A DNA stretch of 64,000 nucleotides from Edaphobacter lichenicola (GTDB taxonomy: Bacteria; Acidobacteriota; Terriglobia; Terriglobales; Acidobacteriaceae). The translations under genes and the position numbers were made by a program. The notes below the pieces were generated by a model. It ran no database searches and had not been told where the DNA came from. It worked only from the letters and a program-made list of their open reading frames with translations. Of this stretch, positions 1 through 10,605 are shown one piece after another. The stretch is from NCBI RefSeq assembly GCF_014201315.1, contig NZ_JACHDY010000002.1, positions 496,001 to 560,000 of the forward strand, given 5' to 3'. How positions within the stretch are numbered: position 1 is the stretch's first letter; the number at the start of each line of letters is the position of its first letter.

Positions 1-252
1 GAAGAGCAAATAGGCGTGGGGGCAAAAAAATTACAAAGGAGGGTGTATCGGGGAGGAACGATCCCCCTCTGGATTGCTGGGGTTAACCCCTTTGTAACGT
101 TGAGTTGCCAAAATGGGACCGTTTTTCACTTTTTTTAGGGCGATCAGGCAACCCCGAAAAGTGTTGACAAGGGCGCCTGGGTGTGGTGAACCGGGCCCCA
201 TTTTTGTGCATTTAAAATACCCTTTAAGTCTTGCTTTTCTTATACTTAAGGG
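1..252. other. Left-edge intergenic region with compound palindrome
   Basis: No coding region is visible. Positions 31-39 (TTACAAAGG) and 89-97 (CCTTTGTAA) are perfect inverted repeats. Between them lie a GGGG...CCCC hairpin (about 50-66) and the perfect palindrome GGGGTTAACCCC (79-90). This could fold as a branched RNA or act as a terminator for a gene left of the window. A TTGACA at 163-168 has no convincing -10 partner at the right spacing. Confidence 0.4.
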
Positions 253-768
253 ATGGAACAGAGACCCGGAAACGAACGTACGGCAATCATGACAGGAAGG
301 GCTCGGACCGCTGTTACTCTGGCGGCGATGGTCGTTCTGTCAGCCTTTGCGACGGATAACGCTACTCCGGCATTGGCTCGAGCTACGGACCCCGTCCCGG
401 TGATGCATGATGTCACCACATCAGAGATCGTGAACACGGTAACGGTCCCCCGGCGGACGGTTTTGACGCGGATTAAGAGCGGGCTGGCGAGCTGGTATGG
501 CGAGGTATGGCAGGGACGCCGGACGGCCAGTGGACGGATCTTCGACATGAACGAGATGACGGCGGCGCACAAGACGCTTCCGTTCGGCAGCAAGGTGAAG
601 GTGACCGATCTGCGTAACCAGCGGTCGGTTGTGGTGACGATCACTGACCGGGGGGCGCTGTTTCCGGGCAGGGTGATCGATCTGTCTCTTGGTGCTGCGA
701 GGCAGCTACGGATGGTCAACTCCGGGTTGGATCCGGTGAAACTGGAGCTGCTGACCTACCAGAACTAG
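253..768 (+). CDS. RlpA-like septal ring lytic transglycosylase family protein
   Basis: A short secreted protein with a double-psi beta-barrel (RlpA/DPBB) domain. Visible motifs are ASWYG (residues 79-83), TAAHKTLPFG (103-112), ITDRG (130-134) and IDLS (142-145). His106 and Asp132 correspond to the residues important for activity in the lytic transglycosylase RlpA. The family cleaves or binds denuded peptidoglycan in the periplasm, often at the septum. The SPOR domain of many RlpA proteins is absent: the protein ends right after the barrel. The N-terminus has a hydrophobic segment (about residues 20-32) consistent with a signal peptide. The start is uncertain: ATG 253 has AAGGG directly abutting it, and the in-frame ATG at 289 gives a cleaner signal sequence. 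The exact activity is inferred, since small DPBB proteins can also be non-enzymatic. Confidence 0.85.
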   Translation: MEQRPGNERTAIMTGRARTAVTLAAMVVLSAFATDNATPALARATDPVPVMHDVTTSEIVNTVTVPRRTVLTRIKSGLASWYGEVWQGRRTASGRIFDMNEMTAAHKTLPFGSKVKVTDLRNQRSVVVTITDRGALFPGRVIDLSLGAARQLRMVNSGLDPVKLELLTYQN

Positions 769-821
769 GCCTTGCTGGCTCTATCGGCTGGATTCTTGCT
801 TTCTTTAATTTCTTTTAAAGT

Positions 822-1012
822 GCGCCCTGCGCGGGCGGCGGTCACTTCGTGACTTGTATACCCCTTCGGTTGGCGCTCCCGTTGGTCGCGAGCTATCTTC
901 CTTTCCGACCAACGGGAGGACCTGCGCTGTTTGCTCTGCCAAGACACCGGTATACACGTCACGAAGTGACCGCTTCGCGCGTAGCGGGCCCGTCCGGCAG
1001 GACATTATCACG
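822..1012. repeat. Repeat family A, locus 1: two copies in inverted orientation
   Basis: GTCACTTCGTGAC at 841-853 followed by TTGTATACC is mirrored by GGTATACACG plus GTCACGAAGTGAC (958-970). The two 23-bp blocks (840-862, 949-971) differ at one position. Inside them CTCCCGTTGGTCG (876-888) and CGACCAACGGGAG (906-918) form a perfect 13-bp inverted repeat. The right end carries the GTCCGGCAGGAC block also seen in the other copies. The whole stretch is a nested palindrome of about 190 bp between the RlpA gene and the esterase gene. Related copies lie at about 6823-6955 and 26630-26722. Confidence 0.85.
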
Positions 1013-1035
1013 CGGGGCGGCGATAAGATGGCTCT

Positions 1036-2007
1036 ATGCCACTGGATGAAAAGCTACGGATGATTTTGGATGCGGGGCAGGCGCTGGGTCGGCCGCCGAT
1101 TGAGCAGCAGACGCCGGAGGAGGCTCGGTCAGAGAGAGCGGAGATGATGGCGCGGTTTGTGCCAATGGCGGAGTATGCCGATGTGAGGGTGGCGAATCGG
1201 ATGATTGCTGTTGGTGAGATCGCTGCTCGGGCGATCGCTGGGGCGGGGCGCGAGATTGGTGTGCGGGTTTTTACGCCGGAAGGGGGTGGGGTGTCTCCGG
1301 TGGTGGTGTTCTTTCATGGTGGTGGGTGGGTGGCGGGGACGGTTGAGACACATGATCCCTACTGCCGGGCGCTGGCGAAGGAGGCTGGAGTGGTGGTGGT
1401 GTCGGTGAACTTCAGGCTGGCTCCGGAGCATAAGTTTCCGGCGGGGCTGGAGGATTGCCTGGCCGTGACGGAGTGGGTGCTGGATCATGCCGGGGAGCTG
1501 GGTGGGGACGGTTCGCGGGTGATGGTGGGGGGCGATAGCGCCGGGGGGACACTGGCTACGGTGGTGGCTTTGCTGCTGCGGGATCGCGGGAGGGGAGGAC
1601 TGGCGGGGCAGATTCTGCTTTACCCGGCTGCGGATTACTATGATCCGCCGACGGCCTCGTACCTGGAGAATGCCGAGGGGTATGGACTGACGCGGAAGGG
1701 GATGATCTGGTTTTGGGATCACTATTTGAATGACAAGAGTGAGGCGGCGGACTTTCGGGTGTCGCCGCTGCTGGCGGGTTCGCTGGCGGGGTTGCCAAGG
1801 GCTTTTGTGGTGACGGCGGAGTATGACGTGCTTCGGGATGAGGGGCAGGCTTACGCTCGGCGGATGGTGACTGATGGGGTGGATGTGACCCATGTGTTTG
1901 CGGAGGGGATGAACCATGGGTTCGCGGCTTCGGCGAATGAGTTTCCGTTTTTGCCGCAGGCGAAGGAGATGCTGCGGAGGGTGGCGGAGTGGGTGAAAGC
2001 GGGGTAG
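1036..2007 (+). CDS. Alpha/beta hydrolase, hormone-sensitive lipase type (esterase)
   Basis: A cytoplasmic esterase of the HSL (bacterial family IV) group; it hydrolyses short-chain carboxylic esters. The oxyanion-hole motif HGGG is at residues 94-97 and the nucleophile elbow GDSAGG at 166-171 (Ser168). The triad is completed by Asp264 in EYDVL and His294 in NHGF. The length of 323 residues is usual for the family, and there is no signal peptide. It stands alone between the repeat palindrome and the convergent Fe-S oxidoreductase gene, with only one base between the stop codons. The ribosome-binding site is weak. The substrate cannot be told from sequence. Confidence 0.92.
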   Translation: MPLDEKLRMILDAGQALGRPPIEQQTPEEARSERAEMMARFVPMAEYADVRVANRMIAVGEIAARAIAGAGREIGVRVFTPEGGGVSPVVVFFHGGGWVAGTVETHDPYCRALAKEAGVVVVSVNFRLAPEHKFPAGLEDCLAVTEWVLDHAGELGGDGSRVMVGGDSAGGTLATVVALLLRDRGRGGLAGQILLYPAADYYDPPTASYLENAEGYGLTRKGMIWFWDHYLNDKSEAADFRVSPLLAGSLAGLPRAFVVTAEYDVLRDEGQAYARRMVTDGVDVTHVFAEGMNHGFAASANEFPFLPQAKEMLRRVAEWVKAG

Positions 2008-2008
2008 A

Positions 2009-4699
<2,691 letters not shown>

Positions 4700-4807
4700 T
4701 GGGCTTGAGCCGCTAGTCTAGTGCTTGTGATGACGGTCTGAATTGAGTCTTTCTAATGAGCCGTTGGTCTTTCCATGCGTTTCTACGAATCGCGAATGAG
4801 GAAGACA

Positions 4808-4873
4808 TACCCCAGGGGCTAAAGCCCCACGTTAGCGGCGAATTGAGAGACCCAAGGCTAGAGCCTTGGGGTA
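4808..4873. repeat. Double-hairpin intergenic element (TACCCCA...TGGGGTA)
   Basis: Outer arms TACCCCA (4808-4814) and TGGGGTA (4867-4873) enclose two tight hairpins. These are GGGGCT-AA-AGCCCC (4815-4828) and AAGGCT-AG-AGCCTT (4854-4867). It lies in the 250-bp gap between the Fe-S protein start and the etfA stop, so a transcript running through the operon would contain it. I recall similar 'cccaggggctaaagcccc' elements scattered in acidobacterial genomes, but only one copy is in this window. Confidence 0.6.
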
Positions 4874-4951
4874 CCTAGATGCAAAAACGTTGATTCCTGA
4901 GATAACTCCTCGTGTTGATGGATCGCCATCCCGCGCTGCCTCTTTGAACAG

Positions 4952-5902
4952 TTATTTTTTGAGTTCGATGAGGATGGCGGGGACTAGCTGGGTTACGTCG
5001 CCGATGATGCCGTAGTCGGCGATTTTGAAGATGGGGGCTTCGGCGTCGCGGTTGATGGCGACGATGGTTTTGCTCTTGTTCATTCCAGAGAGGTGTTGGA
5101 CCGCGCCGGAGATGCCGATGGCGATGTAGGTCTTGGGCTGTACGGTTTTTCCGGTCTGGCCGACTTGTTCGGAGTAGGGGCGCCAGCCTGCATCAACGAT
5201 GGCGCGGGTGGCTCCGACTGCGGCGCCGAGCTGATCGGCGAGGGCTTCGACGTATTGGGTGAAGCCTTCGGCGCTGCCGACGCCGCGGCCGCCGGAGACG
5301 ACGATCTCGGCTTCGGCGAGCGAGATGCGGGAGCTGCGCTCGGCGGTTTTGCCGGTGACCTTGAGGCGCGGCGTGGGGAGGTTGAGGTCTACGTCGAACT
5401 GCTCTCCTGCTTCGGCTCGTGGAGTTGCGGGATTGAAGACGCCGGGTTTGACGGCGACTACGGCGATGGGCGCGGTGGTTTCGATGGTCTCGGTGACGCG
5501 GGCCAGGAAGGTGTAACGCTGGGAGGTGATGGTTTCACCGGTGGCTTTGAGGGTGATGACGTCTTCGAGCAGAGGCGCGTCAAGTTTGATGGCTACGCGT
5601 GGGCTGTACTCGCGACCGCTGCGGCTGCCGCCGATGAGGACGAGAGAGGCTTCGCCTTCGGTGGCGATCTGCGCGACAGCGGCGGACCAGAGCTCAGGGT
5701 CGTACTGGGCGAGCGCGGGTAGATCGGCGACTAGAACCTGATCGACGGCTTTGGCTACTTCAGCGGCGATGGGTGCTATGTTGCTGCCAAGAACTAACGC
5801 GGTGACGGGGGCTTCGCGGCCTGATTCGCGTGCGGCGGTGATCATCTCCCAGGTGCTCTTGCTTACTTTGCCGTTGGCATACTCCACGACGACGAGAATC
5901 AT
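4952..5902 (-). CDS. etfA: Electron transfer flavoprotein subunit alpha
   Basis: The alpha subunit of the soluble FAD-containing heterodimer that collects electrons from acyl-CoA and other dehydrogenases. The C-terminal FAD-binding half is clear (about residues 200-316). It carries SGGRGVGS, a [15 protein letters not shown] block, a [12 protein letters not shown] block, and a conserved [10 protein letters not shown]...DYGIIGD end. The 316-residue length is normal. It overlaps etfB by 4 bp (ATGA), indicating translational coupling, and the membrane Fe-S oxidoreductase follows about 250 bp downstream. Whether it is a housekeeping or a bifurcating ETF is not settled by sequence alone. Confidence 0.95.
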   Translation of the reverse strand: MILVVVEYANGKVSKSTWEMITAARESGREAPVTALVLGSNIAPIAAEVAKAVDQVLVADLPALAQYDPELWSAAVAQIATEGEASLVLIGGSRSGREYSPRVAIKLDAPLLEDVITLKATGETITSQRYTFLARVTETIETTAPIAVVAVKPGVFNPATPRAEAGEQFDVDLNLPTPRLKVTGKTAERSSRISLAEAEIVVSGGRGVGSAEGFTQYVEALADQLGAAVGATRAIVDAGWRPYSEQVGQTGKTVQPKTYIAIGISGAVQHLSGMNKSKTIVAINRDAEAPIFKIADYGIIGDVTQLVPAILIELKK

Positions 5903-6657
5903 GCGATCACCCTTGCTTCGTTGCGGAGAAGATCTACGAGTTGCGCGGCGGCAGCGGGGGCGTCTTTGCCATCGAGGATTTTGTTGAGGCGGTTTTTGAC
6001 CTGAATCTCGGCGCTGACGAACTTGAGCTTTGGCATTACGTCGAACTGGTCGAGGGACTCTTTGCGCAGCTCTTTCTTCTTCGACTTCATGATGTTGGGG
6101 AGCGTGGGATAGCGCGGCTCATTGAGCCCCTGCTGGGTGGTGACGACGGCGGGAAGCTCGAGCGTGAAGGACTCGCTGCCTTCGTCGGCGTCGTGCTTGC
6201 CGGTGAGGGTGGTGCCTTTGAGTTCGAGGGCGCTGGTCCAGGTGACCTGCGGCCAGTGGAGGCGCTCGGCGGTGGCGGCGGCGAGGGCGTGCGAGTCCCA
6301 GTCGGCCTGCTGGCCGCCGGAGAGGATGAGGGTTGCCTGTTCCTGCGTGGCGAGCTGGGCGAGGACTTTGCTGAGGGCGATGGCGTCGAGGCGGATGTCA
6401 GTTTCGACGTGGATGGCGCGATCGGCGCCGATGGCGAGGGCGGTGCGGAGGGCATCCTGCACGCGGGCGGGGCCTACGGCGACGGCGACGATCTCGGCTT
6501 CGATGCCGCTCTCGCGGAGGCGCAGAGCCTCTTCGACGCCGTACTCGTCCATGGTGTCCATGACGAGCTTGCTGTTTTCGAGCGCGACGGCGTTGTTCGC
6601 GATGTGCACGCTCTCTTCGGCGTCGAGGACCTGCCGAATGTACGTCAGTATGCGCAT
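5899..6657 (-). CDS. etfB: Electron transfer flavoprotein subunit beta
   Basis: The beta subunit of ETF, which binds AMP (or a second FAD in bifurcating types). Typical landmarks are [14 protein letters not shown] near residue 40, the long adenine-nucleotide-binding alpha/beta fold, and the [13 protein letters not shown] block near residue 180. The 252-residue length fits. It is the first gene of the etfB-etfA-Fe-S oxidoreductase run on the minus strand, and the GAGATGAC just before the ATG gives a moderate ribosome-binding site. The upstream gap of about 300 bp holds a family A repeat. Confidence 0.95.
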   Translation of the reverse strand: MRILTYIRQVLDAEESVHIANNAVALENSKLVMDTMDEYGVEEALRLRESGIEAEIVAVAVGPARVQDALRTALAIGADRAIHVETDIRLDAIALSKVLAQLATQEQATLILSGGQQADWDSHALAAATAERLHWPQVTWTSALELKGTTLTGKHDADEGSESFTLELPAVVTTQQGLNEPRYPTLPNIMKSKKKELRKESLDQFDVMPKLKFVSAEIQVKNRLNKILDGKDAPAAAAQLVDLLRNEARVIA

Positions 6658-6961
6658 GTCATCTCTACCTTATTCTGTGCATCGTTGGTTTGACTCTTTG
6701 GCTTGACACTTTAAAGGATCGCTTCGGGAAAAGAGGATTGCTCCGACGCGAGAAGGATACTGAATGGGCGTTCAGTTCGTCAACGCGGTGCGTTCGACGC
6801 TCTACAAATCTTCACTGCGTTTGTCCTGCCGGACGGGCTTGCTGCTTGTGTCCTGCCGGACGGGGCTCCCTGCGCGGGAGGCGGTCACTTCGTGACTTGT
6901 ATACCTTTTCTGGGTGGATATGGCGGCTTTGGTCCTCCCTTCGGTCGGTGGAAGTTGCGAG
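6658..6961. other. Intergenic gap between etfB and the MutS-like gene
   Basis: No gene is visible in these roughly 300 bases. The half nearer the MutS-like gene is occupied by a repeat family A copy. The half nearer etfB should hold the etf promoter, but no clear sigma-70 element was recognised. Confidence 0.5.
6823..6955 (+). repeat. Repeat family A, locus 2
   Basis: GTCCTGCCGGACGGG occurs twice in direct order (from 6823 and from 6850). It is followed by CTGCGCGGGAGGCG, the GTCACTTCGTGAC palindrome (6884-6896), TTGTATACC and a final CCTCCCTTCGGTCGG block. Order and orientation match the left half of locus 1 and the copy at 26630. It lies directly downstream of the MutS-like gene stop. Confidence 0.8.
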
Positions 6962-8779
6962 TCAAACCTTTAGCCCGATCAGGCGCATGAGCTCGATGCC
7001 GTTGCTTTTGGTGACGACACCCTGCTGCAACTTGAAGTCGAAGCTCATTTTTCCGTTCTCGATCTCGTCCTGGAGATGCACGTTGTGAAGGCGGGGGTCG
7101 CGCTGCTCGCCGATGGTGGTGAGCGCTAGATCGTGAGTGCTGATGAGGCCGATGGCGCCGCTGTCGAGGAGTGCGCGTACTACGCCTTCGGCTCCGATGA
7201 GGCGGTCTTTCGAGTTTGTACCCTGAAGAAGCTCGTCGAGGAGGAAGAGGACCGGGGGATTCTTTTCGGCGAGGTCGCAGATCTGGCGGAGACGCGTGAT
7301 CTCGGCGTAGAAGCGGGAGCTGCCCTCCTGGAGCGAATCGTTGATGAGGATGCTGGCGCCTATTTGTAGCGGAGTGAGTTGCAATCTTGCGGCACGGACG
7401 GGGGCGCCAGCCATCGCGAGGACGGTGTTGATGCCGACGGCGCGCATGAGCGTGCTCTTGCCGGACATGTTGGAGCCGCTGATGAGCAGGACGCGGGTTT
7501 CGCCGCAGACGCTGACGTCGTTGCGAACGCACTTTGCTGCGGCGATGAGTGGGTGACCGAGTTGTTCGGCGATGAAGCAGGGGGGAGCTGGGATGTGTTC
7601 GAGACTTGCGACGAACTCGGGGAAGGGGTCGGCGGGATGCTCGTAGGTGTAGGCGGAGAGGGAGAGGAGCGCTTCGGCTTCGCCGATTGCCGCGAGCCAG
7701 AAGCGCACTGCGGTTCCGTGGGCGCTGCGCCAGGCCTCGGCTGCGTAGGCGACCTGGACACCATAGAGGAGTGGCACGTTGAGGGCGCGCAGGATGGGGT
7801 TTTCGAGGGCGTTGATGTAGTCCACGATGGTGCGCAGGCGGGCTATGGCGTGTGAGCCGGCGAGGTGGTGCGAGGAGAGCTGCTGCTTGAGGCTCTGCAA
7901 GCGGGGGGATTCGAAGTGCTCGCGTTCGAGACGGGCGAGGAGGGATGAAAGGAGTTGGAGATCTTTGAGGGCGTGCTCGGTGGATTGAAGGACTGCGGCG
8001 GTTTGCCTGCGAATTGCGGCGGTGAGGATGGTTGCGAGGATGAGGACGAGGAAGAAGGGAGTTTTTTCTCCGCGCTCGACCCAGAAGACGGCCGAGGCTA
8101 TCGATGCGAGAGAGAGGAGGAGAGAGAGCCAGCGGAGAGCCGGGTGTTTGAGCTGATTGGGCGCTTCGGCCCAATGCGTGAGAGCCTCGGCGTGGATGCC
8201 GACCTTGAGATCTTCGCCAAGGATGGCTATGTCTTCGCGGAGGTCGAGGCGGGTGCGAAGTTCGGTGAGCGCGGCGTGGCGTTGCTTGAGGTCGGCGACG
8301 GGGGATGGAGAGAGGAGCCACGTGGCGAGGGTGTCTTCGCCCATGCGGGTGCGGGCGAGCGAGAGGAGTTCGAAGAGACTGCCGGGGCCGAAGAGGTCGA
8401 GATCGGTGGCGTAGAGGCTGGCGTGGGTGTCGATGCGTTCGCTCGTCTGGCCCGTGCCCATCTGGCTCCAGCGGTCTTCGATGCGGGCAAGGCCCTTGCG
8501 GTAGAAGTCTACGGCGCGTCCGGCGCAGGCTCGACGGCGTAGCACTCTTGCGTGGAGGACAGCTAGCGCGAGGAATGCTGCGGGACCTGCCAGCAGCCAC
8601 CAGGGGGAGAAGACGTCGTTGTGGAGAGAGAGCCAGGCGGCGATCAGGGTCGCGATGACTACGAGGAGGCGGAGATTTCCAAAGCGTCGATGCAGTTTTT
8701 CGAAGTGCGCGACCTGCTGCTCGCGGGCTTGCTGGCGTTGCTTGTACTCTTCTGAGGGAGAAAGATCGAACGGAGGCAC
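6962..8779 (-). CDS. Membrane-anchored MutS-family ATPase
   Basis: The C-terminal half is a MutS domain V ATPase. Walker A is SGSNMSGKST (residues 434-443), Walker B LFLLDE (511-516), and the H-loop STHD lies near 547-550. The N-terminal part lacks the mismatch-recognition domain. Instead it has hydrophobic segments at about 37-53, 60-78, 216-235 and 241-257, so the protein is probably membrane-bound. It belongs to a MutS-like group of unknown function and should not be taken as the repair enzyme. I chose the GTG at 8779 (residues start VPPFDLSPSE). The reading frame stays open further upstream but runs into the GH1 gene with no better start; an AGAGG lies 16 bases before the GTG. The exact start is uncertain. 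Confidence 0.8.
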   Translation of the reverse strand: MPPFDLSPSEEYKQRQQAREQQVAHFEKLHRRFGNLRLLVVIATLIAAWLSLHNDVFSPWWLLAGPAAFLALAVLHARVLRRRACAGRAVDFYRKGLARIEDRWSQMGTGQTSERIDTHASLYATDLDLFGPGSLFELLSLARTRMGEDTLATWLLSPSPVADLKQRHAALTELRTRLDLREDIAILGEDLKVGIHAEALTHWAEAPNQLKHPALRWLSLLLSLASIASAVFWVERGEKTPFFLVLILATILTAAIRRQTAAVLQSTEHALKDLQLLSSLLARLEREHFESPRLQSLKQQLSSHHLAGSHAIARLRTIVDYINALENPILRALNVPLLYGVQVAYAAEAWRSAHGTAVRFWLAAIGEAEALLSLSAYTYEHPADPFPEFVASLEHIPAPPCFIAEQLGHPLIAAAKCVRNDVSVCGETRVLLISGSNMSGKSTLMRAVGINTVLAMAGAPVRAARLQLTPLQIGASILINDSLQEGSSRFYAEITRLRQICDLAEKNPPVLFLLDELLQGTNSKDRLIGAEGVVRALLDSGAIGLISTHDLALTTIGEQRDPRLHNVHLQDEIENGKMSFDFKLQQGVVTKSNGIELMRLIGLKV

Positions 8780-8820
8780 AGAGGTATTATCGCTTACCTC
8801 TGCGCCACGTTCGTTGCTGG

Positions 8821-10317
8821 TTAGGTCGTCGCGGCGGTGGCTTCGATGGTGTTGGTGGCGGCGACTCTGGAGTACCACTTCCCTGAGTCCTTCATGAAGC
8901 GGCGCTGGGTGGGGAAGTCCACGAAGACCATGCCGAAGCGTTGGGTGTACCCCTCGGACCACTCGAAGTTGTCGAGGATGGACCATGAGTGGTAGCCGCG
9001 GACGTCGGCTCCCTCGTGAATGGCGCGGGCGAGTTCGCGGAGATGCTCGCGATAGTAGTGAATGCGGCGTACGTCGGCGACACGGCCGCTGGCATCGGGA
9101 TAGTCGCCGTAGGAGCAGCCATTTTCGGTGATCTCGATAGGGAGCTTGTAGTCCTGCGAGATGCGCTGCACGATCTCGTACATGCCGCGTGGATAGACCT
9201 CCCAGCCGAAGTCGGTGAGGGAGCCTTCTTTTCCGTTGTAGTGATCGAAGCCCATGGCGTCGTAGGAGGGATTGGTAGGGGCCGGGATTTTGAGATTGGC
9301 GACTACCTGGCGGAAGTAGTAGTTGACGCCAATGTAGTCGAGCGGTGCGGTCATGCGCTTGTCGTCGCCGCTTTGAACGCCCATGGCCTCGAGAGGGACC
9401 CCGTGGACGAAGGCTTCGGGATAGCGGCCGCGGAGGGCGGTTTCGAGGAACCAGACGTTGTTGAAGGCGTCGAAGCGTTTGGCTGCGGCTGCGTCTTCCG
9501 GCGAGGAGGTTGCGGGAGTCGTGGACGACATGCTGAAGGCGCTGCCGACCTTCGATTTCGGGGAGATGGCCTTGATGGCGCGGAAGGCGTCTCCCTGCGC
9601 GAGGTTTACGGTGTGAGAGGCTTTGAGGAAGAGGTCGAAGTCTTGTTTGCCGGGGGCGTGGACGCCGCTTCCGTAGCCGAGGTAGGTGAAGACCCAGGGC
9701 TCGTTGAAGATGGCCCAGGTCTGGATGCGGTCGCCGAGGGCCTTGACGGCGATCTCGGCGTAGTCGGCGAAGCGGGCGGCGGTGTCGCGGTTGGGCCAGC
9801 CACCTTTGTCTTCGAGGGGTTGGGGGAGATCCCAGTGGTAGAGGGTGACGAGAGGGCGCATTCCGGCGGCCAGGACGGCGTCGGTGAGGCGCTTGTAGTA
9901 GTCAATGCCCTTCTGATTCACGGCTCCTTCGCCGGTGGGCTGGATGCGCGACCAGGCGATGGAGTAGCGGTAGCTGCGCATGTTCATCTGCTTCATGAGG
10001 GCGATGTCGCCGGGGTAGCGATGGTACTCGTCGCAGGCGACGTCGCCGGTGTAAGCGCCCTTGACGTTGCCGGGGGAGTGGCTGAAGCGGTCCCAGACGG
10101 TTTCGCCTCTACCGTCAACATTCCAGGCACCTTCGACCTGATAGGCGGCGGTGGCGGTACCCCAGAGGAAGTCTTTGGGGAATTTGACTTCGCCCGCGGC
10201 TGAGGTTTGCTCTGCGGAGGCGTCGAGGGAGGGGAGGATGGAGGCTGCGGAGAGCCTGGGGAGCGCAGCGGCTGCGGCCCATGCGGAGGTTTGGGCGAGA
10301 AAACTTCGGCGATTCAT
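8821..10317 (-). CDS. GH1 family beta-glucosidase, exported
   Basis: A glycoside hydrolase family 1 enzyme that releases terminal beta-D-glucosyl (or related) residues. The acid/base Glu206 sits in FNEPW and the nucleophile Glu398 in ITENG. The LYHWDLPQPLED block (about 159-170) and the final SILDNFEWSEGY block are typical. The N-terminus (NRRSFLAQTSAWAAAAALP) has a twin-arginine-like signal, so the enzyme is probably exported folded, which is unusual for GH1 but seen in Acidobacteria. The MutS-like gene follows on the same strand about 40 bp away. A TonB receptor gene lies upstream on the same strand, separated by a terminator and a repeat. Confidence 0.95.
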   Translation of the reverse strand: MNRRSFLAQTSAWAAAAALPRLSAASILPSLDASAEQTSAAGEVKFPKDFLWGTATAAYQVEGAWNVDGRGETVWDRFSHSPGNVKGAYTGDVACDEYHRYPGDIALMKQMNMRSYRYSIAWSRIQPTGEGAVNQKGIDYYKRLTDAVLAAGMRPLVTLYHWDLPQPLEDKGGWPNRDTAARFADYAEIAVKALGDRIQTWAIFNEPWVFTYLGYGSGVHAPGKQDFDLFLKASHTVNLAQGDAFRAIKAISPKSKVGSAFSMSSTTPATSSPEDAAAAKRFDAFNNVWFLETALRGRYPEAFVHGVPLEAMGVQSGDDKRMTAPLDYIGVNYYFRQVVANLKIPAPTNPSYDAMGFDHYNGKEGSLTDFGWEVYPRGMYEIVQRISQDYKLPIEITENGCSYGDYPDASGRVADVRRIHYYREHLRELARAIHEGADVRGYHSWSILDNFEWSEGYTQRFGMVFVDFPTQRRFMKDSGKWYSRVAATNTIEATAATT

Positions 10318-10414
10318 GTCAGGTGGTCTCCGTGCGGATTATTTTTTGAACGAAGTTCGCGAGAAAAAATTTGGAGGGTTAAAGCTCGGATTTAGAAGAG
10401 GTTTTGGGGGAAAG

Positions 10415-10535
10415 CGTGGTCGGAGACGTGGTGTTTTGCTGGTGTGGTTGTGGTGTTTTGCGTGGTAGATGTGGTGTTTTGGATGGTGTTTTTTGTGGTG
10501 CTAAAAATGTGACAGGTTTTTGAGATTTATTTTCG
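10415..10535 (+). repeat. Repeat family B, copy 1
   Basis: A G/T-rich element with the motif TGGTGTTTTG repeated at roughly 21-bp steps (about 10429, 10452, 10472), followed by ATGTGACAGG and a GAGATTTATTTT tail. Its order matches the copies at about 48305-48485 and 61634-61815, though the left part is shorter. It occupies the gap between the TonB receptor terminator and the GH1 gene start. Confidence 0.8.
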
Positions 10536-10551
10536 GGTGGGGGCAAAAGTT

Positions 10552-10588
10552 ACCCGTCGGCGAAGAGGGTTTCTCTTCGCCGACGGGT
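10552..10588 (-). terminator. Rho-independent terminator of the TonB receptor gene
   Basis: The arms CCCGTCGGCGAAGAG (10553-10567) and CTCTTCGCCGACGGG (10573-10587) pair perfectly around a 5-base loop, with one more A-T pair outside. On the minus strand the stem is followed by TAACTTTTG. It starts 18 bp after the stop codon of the receptor gene. Confidence 0.85.
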
Positions 10589-10605
10589 CGTTGGGTTGCG
10601 TTGGG

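Noticed and set aside
8780..8986. N-terminal extension of the MutS-like gene to 8986
   Set aside because: The extension lies inside the GH1 coding sequence and has no homology-like content. The GTG at 8779 is the first plausible start after the GH1 stop region.
8989..10203. Long open frame on the plus strand opposite the GH1 gene
   Set aside because: It is a mirror of a high-GC gene: low-complexity Gly/Val/Glu-rich translation, no family resemblance, and the minus-strand frame has complete GH1 catalytic motifs.
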